Assembly (NCBI GenBank): GCA_022712475.1
Contig: JALAGK010000063.1
Coordinates: forward strand, 1 to 7,844
Direction of reading: 5' to 3'
DNA length: 7,844 bases
Source of the DNA: Enterobacteriaceae bacterium
GTDB taxonomy: Bacteria; Pseudomonadota; Gammaproteobacteria; Enterobacterales; Enterobacteriaceae
Positions 6,348 to 7,844 of this stretch are shown piece after piece (position 1 is the stretch's first letter; each line of letters begins with the position of its first letter). A program made the position numbers and the translations under genes. The notes beneath the pieces are model-generated. The model was not told the DNA's origin. It ran no database searches and was given only the letters and a program-made list of their open reading frames with translations.

Positions 6348-6857
6348 TCAAATCAGACCGAATGACGCGCCAATACCGCTCATGGTATCGACCACGCTAG
6401 TCATAGCGGGATTAGTCTGCAGACGCGCATGCAGCGCCAGCGCCGACAACGACAACATGCGAATGCCAGCGTTAACGCTTTCAATCATGTTGTGCTTACG
6501 GGCAGAGGTCAGGCGCTCATCAGAGACCGCACCGCTCGCCAGCTCGCCGAGTTCACGCATTGCGCGCATGACATAAGACTGCAATTTGTCTTTAGCCAGC
6601 TCATTAACCGGTACGCATGGCAGGCAATGAATCTGCGCCAGAAAACCATCAACGAGGGTTGAGTCTTCGGTCAGGTCAGTCAGCAGCCACAATTCAGGCG
6701 GTGTGAACTGGTGAGGCTGTTCCGGGTTGAGCTTGTTGCGTAACGTTTGAACATTCATACCGGCACGTTCGGCCAGCTTCGCCATGTTGTGACGCTGCGC
6801 GAAAGCGCGGCACGCTTCGTCATAGTGGGGATGTTTGGAAACCTGAAAATCAAACAT
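6348..6857 (-). CDS. cII: 186-type CII transcriptional activator
   Basis: A 169-aa protein of the phage CII/CP76 family, the same length as 186 CII. The helix-turn-helix is around residues 24-45 (NMAKLAERAGMNVQTLRNKL), followed by a PPELWLLTDLTED segment; the C-terminal half is helical and probably drives oligomerisation. In 186, CII activates pE so that cI is expressed during establishment of lysogeny. A good ribosome site (TAAGGA, 7 nt) precedes the ATG. The matching CII operator lies within the first codons of this gene. It is unrelated in sequence to lambda CII despite the analogous role. Confidence 0.93.
   Translation of the reverse strand: MFDFQVSKHPHYDEACRAFAQRHNMAKLAERAGMNVQTLRNKLNPEQPHQFTPPELWLLTDLTEDSTLVDGFLAQIHCLPCVPVNELAKDKLQSYVMRAMRELGELASGAVSDERLTSARKHNMIESVNAGIRMLSLSALALHARLQTNPAMTSVVDTMSGIGASFGLI
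6831..6857 (+). promoter_or_regulatory. CII operator of pE
   Basis: A perfect inverted repeat ATGTTTG (6831-6837) and CAAACAT (6851-6857) with a 13-bp spacer puts the half-site centres exactly 20 bp apart, two helical turns, which is the spacing known for 186 CII binding. It covers the first nine codons of cII. Its centre, 6844, falls about 36-38 bp before the predicted pE start, as expected for an activator that replaces a poor -35 box. Confidence 0.75.
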
Positions 6858-6867
6858 GTTGCATCCT

Positions 6868-6882
6868 TACAATTCACATAAA
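6868..6882 (+). promoter_or_regulatory. pE establishment promoter (-10 region and start)
   Basis: The plus strand has TACAAT at 6868-6873, five of six bases of the -10 consensus, with no recognisable -35 box (GAAAAT at the expected place). It lies just downstream of the CII operator and points toward cI through apl, so its transcript would be antisense to apl. The start is predicted at about 6880-6882. Confidence 0.55.
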
Positions 6883-6889
6883 GTGAATT
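6871..6889. repeat. Inverted repeat across the apl-cII junction
   Basis: AATTCAC (6871-6877) and GTGAATT (6883-6889) form perfect 7-bp arms with a 5-bp centre. It overlaps the apl stop codon and the predicted pE start. It could be an operator, or an RNA stem just before the cII ribosome site; there is no T-run to make it a terminator. Confidence 0.6.
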
Positions 6890-7151
6890 AAGCGCCGATG
6901 ACGAGTTGAAAACGGGAATGACCCAACGCTTTACGCAACTGCTCTTCTTTCCAGCGTGCGTAATAAATACGAATTGGGCCACCTGCTTTCTTGCAGCCTT
7001 TACGGATGGTGCGGGGTTCGATTGGTACACAAGGGTTGTCGCCGGTTGTCCAGCGGTAAGCGGTGCGTTCAGAAACACCCTCAAGCTCTGCGAATTGCTG
7101 CAGAGTAACGATAGGTGCAGGCACTTTGATGATTGCGATTTCAGAAGCCAT
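6888..7151 (-). CDS. apl: Apl-like excisionase and Cro-type repressor
   Basis: An 87-aa protein, the length of 186 Apl, beginning MASEIAIIKVPAPIVTLQQF. The helix-turn-helix is FAELEGVSERTAYRWTTGDN (residues 20-39), followed by a basic stretch (RTIRKGCKKAGG) and a C-terminal helix. In 186, Apl represses pR and pL weakly and directs integrase toward excision by binding helically phased repeats; an array of that kind lies directly upstream here. The ATG at 7151 is preceded by GGGAA at a longish spacing; an in-frame ATG at 7184 would add 11 residues and is less likely by comparison with 186. pL appears to overlap its first codons. Confidence 0.92.
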   Translation of the reverse strand: MASEIAIIKVPAPIVTLQQFAELEGVSERTAYRWTTGDNPCVPIEPRTIRKGCKKAGGPIRIYYARWKEEQLRKALGHSRFQLVIGA

Positions 7152-7161
7152 GTTGCATGAT
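7133..7161 (+). promoter_or_regulatory. pL, the lysogenic promoter for cI
   Basis: TTGCGA (7133-7138) and CATGAT (7156-7161) are 17 bp apart on the plus strand, with a predicted start near 7168. This lies about 62 bp from the predicted pR start, facing it, which reproduces the face-to-face arrangement described for 186. Each box matches consensus at four of six positions, which fits a weak promoter that suffers interference from pR. Confidence 0.6.
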
Positions 7162-7169
7162 TCCCATTT

Positions 7170-7234
7170 TGACAATGTTTGCAATCAATGGCCTCTGTTT
7201 GCCAACTTCTGCCACTGATTGCCCGAATTAGCAA
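7170..7234. repeat. Seven direct repeats at 10-bp spacing, predicted Apl sites
   Basis: On the plus strand a short motif recurs exactly every 10 bp: TGACA at 7170, TGCAA at 7180, GGCCT at 7190, TGCCA at 7200 and 7210, TGCCC at 7220 and AGCAA at 7230. The 7190 copy is the weakest. The array fills the space between the predicted pL and pR starts. Apl of 186 is known to bind direct repeats spaced about one helical turn apart in this region and at attP, so these are the natural Apl sites. Confidence 0.75.
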
Positions 7235-7236
7235 CG

Positions 7237-7265
7237 ATACTAATGCTCAATTGGGTATTAGTAAA
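7237..7265 (-). promoter_or_regulatory. pR, the lytic early promoter
   Basis: On the minus strand TTTACT (7260-7265) and TAGTAT (7237-7242) are separated by 17 bp, with the start predicted near 7230. It drives apl, cII, fil and the replication genes. The CI palindrome covers its -35 box. Three copies of the pentamer ATTAG/CTAAT (7227-7231, 7240-7244, 7257-7261) run through the promoter and may be further CI half-sites. Confidence 0.72.
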
Positions 7266-7272
7266 TACCCAA
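7251..7272. promoter_or_regulatory. CI operator at pR
   Basis: TTGGGTATT (7251-7259) and AATACCCAA (7264-7272) form a perfect palindrome with 9-bp arms and a 4-bp centre, covering the pR -35 box and ending just before the cI ribosome site. Its position is right for CI repression of pR; assignment to CI is inferred from position rather than from a known consensus. Confidence 0.7.
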
Positions 7273-7283
7273 AGGAATAGATT

Positions 7284-7844
7284 TTGATACTTGATACTCA
7301 TGTGAATAACGACGAGTTACTAGATAGAATTTGTCAAGTCTATGGTTTCACTCAAAAAATCCAGCTAGCTCGGCACTTCAATATTGCCGCCAGTTCCCTA
7401 CAAAACCGTTATACGCGAGGCACTGTTTCTTATGATTTCGCCGTGCAGTGCGCACTAGAAACTGGGGCAAGCCTGCTATGGCTCCTTACGGGGCGAGGCT
7501 CTCAATATGATGGCAAACCGTCCCCAACGGATCCGAAAACGATAGACTCATTCACTCTGAGTGATGGAAAACTCGAAGAAAATTCACCATTGAGCATTGA
7601 TGCCGGTTTTTTTAGCAAGCAAATGTCAAAAGGTATTGCTGTTCGCGCCGATGGAAAGCTGCACTTCATAGAACAAGATACCTCACTTTCTGATGGCCTT
7701 TGGTTGGTTGATATTGAGGGGGCTACCAGCATCAGAGAATTAACGCTCCTACCCGGCAAAAAGTTACACATTGCGGGCGGCAAAGTACCGTTTGAGTGCG
7801 GGATAGATGAGATAAAAACGATTGGCCGTGTAGTGGGTGTATAT
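7284..7844 (+). CDS. cI: 186-type CI repressor (3' end cut by window)
   Basis: The frame is open to the right edge and gives 187 residues; 186 CI is about 192, so only a few C-terminal residues should be missing. The N-terminal domain has a helix-turn-helix in FTQKIQLARHFNIAASSLQN (residues 22-41), then YDFAVQCALETGASLLWLLTG. The C-terminal domain (about residues 95-187, containing DGLWLVDI and KVPFECGID) is the oligomerisation domain of this family, which builds large multimers on DNA rather than the self-cleaving LexA-type domain. Induction therefore needs the antirepressor. I chose the TTG at 7284 because AAAGGA lies 7 nt upstream and the N-terminal length then matches 186; the GTG at 7302 has no ribosome site. 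It maintains lysogeny by repressing pR. Confidence 0.93.
   Translation, partial: MILDTHVNNDELLDRICQVYGFTQKIQLARHFNIAASSLQNRYTRGTVSYDFAVQCALETGASLLWLLTGRGSQYDGKPSPTDPKTIDSFTLSDGKLEENSPLSIDAGFFSKQMSKGIAVRADGKLHFIEQDTSLSDGLWLVDIEGATSIRELTLLPGKKLHIAGGKVPFECGIDEIKTIGRVVGVY

Noticed and set aside
6871..6889. CRP or FNR site at the apl-cII junction
   Set aside because: The half-sites are in the order TCAC...GTGA, the reverse of the TGTGA...TCACA order of CRP, and the spacing is wrong for FNR.
7175..7181. Extra CII half-site ATGTTTG near the pL start
   Set aside because: No partner CAAACAT lies two turns away on either side, and the bases are part of the 10-bp repeat array.
7552..7564. TCACTC-T-GAGTGA palindrome inside cI as a distal CI flanking site
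   Set aside because: It lies at a plausible distance, but 6-bp arms are expected by chance about once or twice in a window this size, and it does not resemble the pR palindrome.
7502..7783. Minus-strand open frame of 93 codons opposite cI
   Set aside because: It is antisense to the clear CI repressor frame and has no ribosome site or recognisable domain.
1..7844. tRNA, rRNA, CRISPR array or insertion sequence
   Set aside because: No cloverleaf, spaced-repeat array, transposase frame or terminal repeats are seen; the window is covered by phage genes and their control sites.

Overview
The window is the early-control and replication end of a temperate P2-like phage or prophage of the coliphage 186 branch, so the host is almost certainly an enterobacterium (Escherichia, Salmonella or a close relative). 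The diagnostic set is a 186-type CI repressor facing an Apl/CII/Fil operon, a P2-family HUH replication endonuclease (gpA), and a LexA-controlled Tum-like antirepressor after gpA. All assignments come from reading the translations and motifs; no database search was run.

Layout from right to left. At 7284-7844 (+) lies cI, nearly complete. Between cI and apl is the lysis/lysogeny switch: a leftward promoter pR overlapped by a 9-4-9 palindrome, a rightward promoter pL just inside apl, and seven direct repeats at exact 10-bp spacing between them, which are the expected Apl sites. Leftward from there every gene is on the minus strand and tightly packed: apl (6888-7151), cII (6348-6857), fil (6140-6340), a DUF5347-like gene (5838-6176), a DUF2732-like gene (5543-5770), a four-cysteine DksA/TraR-like zinc protein (5322-5543), a DUF5405-like gene (5043-5321), a transglycosylase-like (DpdA/TGT-like) gene (4209-5039), and gpA (1972-4212) with a recognisable P2-type nicking origin inside its 3' part. 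A CII operator with half-sites two helical turns apart sits at the start of cII and marks the establishment promoter pE.

Beyond gpA, a consensus LexA box and promoter control a Tum-like gene with a DinI-like C-terminal domain (1412-1852). A large imperfect hairpin (1352-1394) separates it from an AT-rich accessory unit: a 375-aa protein of unknown function (111-1238) with its own promoter and putative operator, followed with no gap by the start of a gene for an N-terminally membrane-anchored protein (1-110, cut by the window edge). This is the position that holds tin and old in P2, a well-known site for phage-exclusion genes.

Working model: CI represses pR; DNA damage releases LexA from the tum operator and the antirepressor lifts CI repression; pR then transcribes apl, cII and the replication genes; CII activates pE to re-establish cI; Apl acts on the repeat array. 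The accessory pair is transcribed independently and is best viewed as a candidate lysogen-encoded defence/exclusion module. The most interesting leads are this pair, with a faint resemblance of its first protein to lambda RexA, and the transglycosylase-like gene translationally coupled to gpA.
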